Assembly: GCA_002423125.1 (NCBI GenBank)
Contig: DIUW01000009.1
Span: 1-5,784, forward strand
DNA length: 5,784 bases
Source: Legionellaceae bacterium UBA6148
Lineage (GTDB): Bacteria > Pseudomonadota > Gammaproteobacteria > Legionellales > Legionellaceae
Direction of reading: 5' to 3'
A model generated the notes under the pieces. That model saw only the letters and a program-made list of their open reading frames with translations, was not told where the DNA came from and did not search any database. Made by a program: the position numbers and the translations under genes. This document shows positions 4,273 to 5,784 of the stretch, in pieces. Each line of letters begins with the position of its first letter. The stretch's first letter is position 1.

Positions 4273-5784
4273 TCAACGATACTTAGGTACTATAAAAAAT
4301 GGTCGATATGCTGGGTTATTTTTTTGAAACTGAGTCACCTGATCATAAATTAACGGCGCTTGCATTCTGGCCCAACCTATATCCGTAGCATATTGTGGAT
4401 TTTTACCAGGATTCATTGGATTCCATCGCATACCATATAAAGTACGTTGTGATCCAATTGAGTTATTTAACCACTTTTCTGAAATAATTTTAGCTGCTCC
4501 CATAATGCCTAATTCTGGGGTCGACCAACCATGTTGTTTTGCAAATTTAACTCCCTCAATTTTGGCCCGTCCATCTATCGCCCCCATTCCAAAAAAATTA
4601 TTATTTTTAGCTAGCTCACTAATATTTTTTCCAGTTTCATGCAATGCATGGGATATTAAATAAATAGGATTTATATTGTTGTCCTTTGATGCTTTTAAAA
4701 AGATCGCTCCTTTGTTTTTAAGTACTTTGTTATCCTTTAATAACTTATCTAAATCTACCGCACTAATTCCAGATTGATAATGTAAATCCATAAATTGCAT
4801 TTTTTGTACGGGATCTAAAAGTAAAATATCAACCGACATCGAATCACGGACTTGTTCTTTGGAAGCATTCGCCCATAGTTTAGATCCCCCTACCCAATAT
4901 TTTGGACTCGAACTTCCTTTTAGATTTATTTGATTACTTAATGCTTCATCAAATGAATAGGGTGATGGTTGATATTCAATTCGTGTATTAAACAAATCAG
5001 TACCGTAGTTTAATGCATCATCATCGGCAGAGTAGATCGTTGATTGAGCCTCTTCATGGAAGCGTTCGTAGGTTCCTGCAGGGATTGCTGTGTAGTTGGG
5101 TTCTTCTTCTTTTGGAATCGGACAATAGGCCATTTCTGTGTTCTCTGCAACCGCTTCCTCTCTCGGCTCGGCACCGGCTGCGAATAATCCTGAGGCGATG
5201 GCGCTGCCGAGGTTGTTTTTTAGAATCTCGGTGGCGTCGAAGTGGCTGTTGGTGAGGCGGCCTGTTGCGAGTGCTTCGACTTCGGAGGTGAGAATGGCGG
5301 CACTGGAGCCTATCTTTTCTTGGATCTTGTTGTTGATGCCTTTGATTTCACTTCCGCCCATAATCCCTGCCGTTGCACTGGAAACACCTAGCTCTAGCCA
5401 GTCAAAGTGTTGGTGGTGGCTTAGCGCTAGATTTAAGCTTTGACTTAAGGCGTTGCGCTCCATCATTTCTGTGGCATTGCTAACACTGAAAACTTTGTTG
5501 AGTGGGCCCGTGTCCATCGCGCTGCGGAGGTCTTTGTAAACGCTTGAGCCGTTGAGTAGTTTGCCAAGACCTGCTGTGGCGGCAGTCGCTAAGCCTGTTA
5601 GGAGTGCGCCGTTTAGGTCGATGCCTTTTTGTAGGTGCATGGCGTTCGCAGCGCCTTGTCCGACAAGGCTCCCTACAAAACCGGCGGCGAAGCCAATGCC
5701 AAGCGTTGCAGCAGTGCCGAGCTCGGCTGTTGCGCCGCCTAGTACGCTGAGACCTCCGGTAATCAGTGAACTAATCCCAAATGC
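4273..5784 (-). CDS. C-terminal part of a CdiA/haemagglutinin-type polymorphic toxin with a glucosaminidase domain
   Basis: The frame has no stop up to the window edge, so 503 C-terminal residues of a larger protein are visible; the ATG at 5640 is internal. Numbering from that Met: residues before 1 and up to about 160 are Gly/Ala-rich with hydrophobic stretches (GFAAGFVGSLVGQGAANA just before Met1) and HHQHFDWLELGVSSATAGIMG, resembling the DUF637-like pretoxin part of two-partner-secreted haemagglutinins. A Glu/Pro-rich linker (158-185, with VAENTEMA) follows. Residues about 280-445 form a glucosaminidase domain of the LytD/Atl type: INPIYLISHALHETG with catalytic Glu335, NNFFGMGAIDG (347-357), TLYGMRWNP (400-408) and QYATDIGWA (416-424). 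The domain cuts GlcNAc-MurNAc linkages in peptidoglycan. GC content falls from near 60% (5160-5220) to about 40% or less in the enzyme part, as expected for a swapped toxin tail. Delivery to neighbouring cells is inferred. Confidence 0.75.
   Translation of the reverse strand, partial: AFGISSLITGGLSVLGGATAELGTAATLGIGFAAGFVGSLVGQGAANAMHLQKGIDLNGALLTGLATAATAGLGKLLNGSSVYKDLRSAMDTGPLNKVFSVSNATEMMERNALSQSLNLALSHHQHFDWLELGVSSATAGIMGGSEIKGINNKIQEKIGSSAAILTSEVEALATGRLTNSHFDATEILKNNLGSAIASGLFAAGAEPREEAVAENTEMAYCPIPKEEEPNYTAIPAGTYERFHEEAQSTIYSADDDALNYGTDLFNTRIEYQPSPYSFDEALSNQINLKGSSSPKYWVGGSKLWANASKEQVRDSMSVDILLLDPVQKMQFMDLHYQSGISAVDLDKLLKDNKVLKNKGAIFLKASKDNNINPIYLISHALHETGKNISELAKNNNFFGMGAIDGRAKIEGVKFAKQHGWSTPELGIMGAAKIISEKWLNNSIGSQRTLYGMRWNPMNPGKNPQYATDIGWARMQAPLIYDQVTQFQKNNPAYRPFFIVPKYR

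Noticed and set aside
4244..4276. TTG start at 4276 for the 223-residue exported protein, giving a 4-base overlap with the toxin gene
   Set aside because: It adds ten residues before a clear signal peptide and has no ribosome binding site, whereas ATG 4246 has GAGG eight bases upstream.
5013..5443. Plus-strand frames opposite the toxin pretoxin region
   Set aside because: They are antisense shadows in a higher-GC stretch, rich in Arg/Leu/Ser/Trp, with no domain features.
5641..5784. ATG at 5640 as the true start of the toxin gene
   Set aside because: The frame is open for 48 more codons to the window edge and the sequence there (GFAAGFVGSLVGQG) continues the same pretoxin composition.

Overview
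The window looks like a low-GC gammaproteobacterial chromosome, possibly from a Legionella/Coxiella-like, protist-associated lineage. That guess rests on the character of the MutM protein, the AT-rich codon use and the mix of mobile DNA with a large secreted toxin; no marker gene here fixes the taxon. The clear housekeeping gene is mutM (plus strand, 316-1137). Just upstream is the right-hand end of an IS5-family element (1-248), with the last codons of its transposase and a terminal inverted repeat.

The rest is accessory DNA. On the minus strand, read from the right edge, a long frame enters from outside the window (5784 to 4273). It is the C-terminal end of a contact-dependent-inhibition/filamentous-haemagglutinin type polymorphic toxin: a Gly/Ala-rich, higher-GC 'pretoxin' part, then an AT-rich tail with a glucosaminidase (peptidoglycan hydrolase) domain. 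Next comes a small exported protein of unknown family (4246-3575), in the position of its immunity protein. A 113-bp repeat (copy B, 3455-3567) follows, then a 5'-truncated lytic-transglycosylase domain (3435-3001) that overlaps by 4 bases a second exported protein (3004-2438, candidate immunity). A second 113-bp repeat (copy A, 2300-2412) is followed by a broken duplicate of that candidate immunity gene (2286-1776). A convergent plus-strand gene (1339-1785) encodes an exported DUF1311/LprI-type (lysozyme-inhibitor-like) protein whose last codons lie inside the duplicated DNA.

The layout reads as a toxin-immunity cassette array: active toxin tail and immunity gene, repeat, orphan toxin tail and immunity gene, repeat, immunity remnant. 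Both toxin tails are cell-wall hydrolases of different chemistry, and every intact partner has a signal peptide, as expected if protection happens in the periplasm. The toxin domains and the duplication are read directly from the sequence. The immunity roles and the recombination role of the 113-bp repeat are inferences from gene order.
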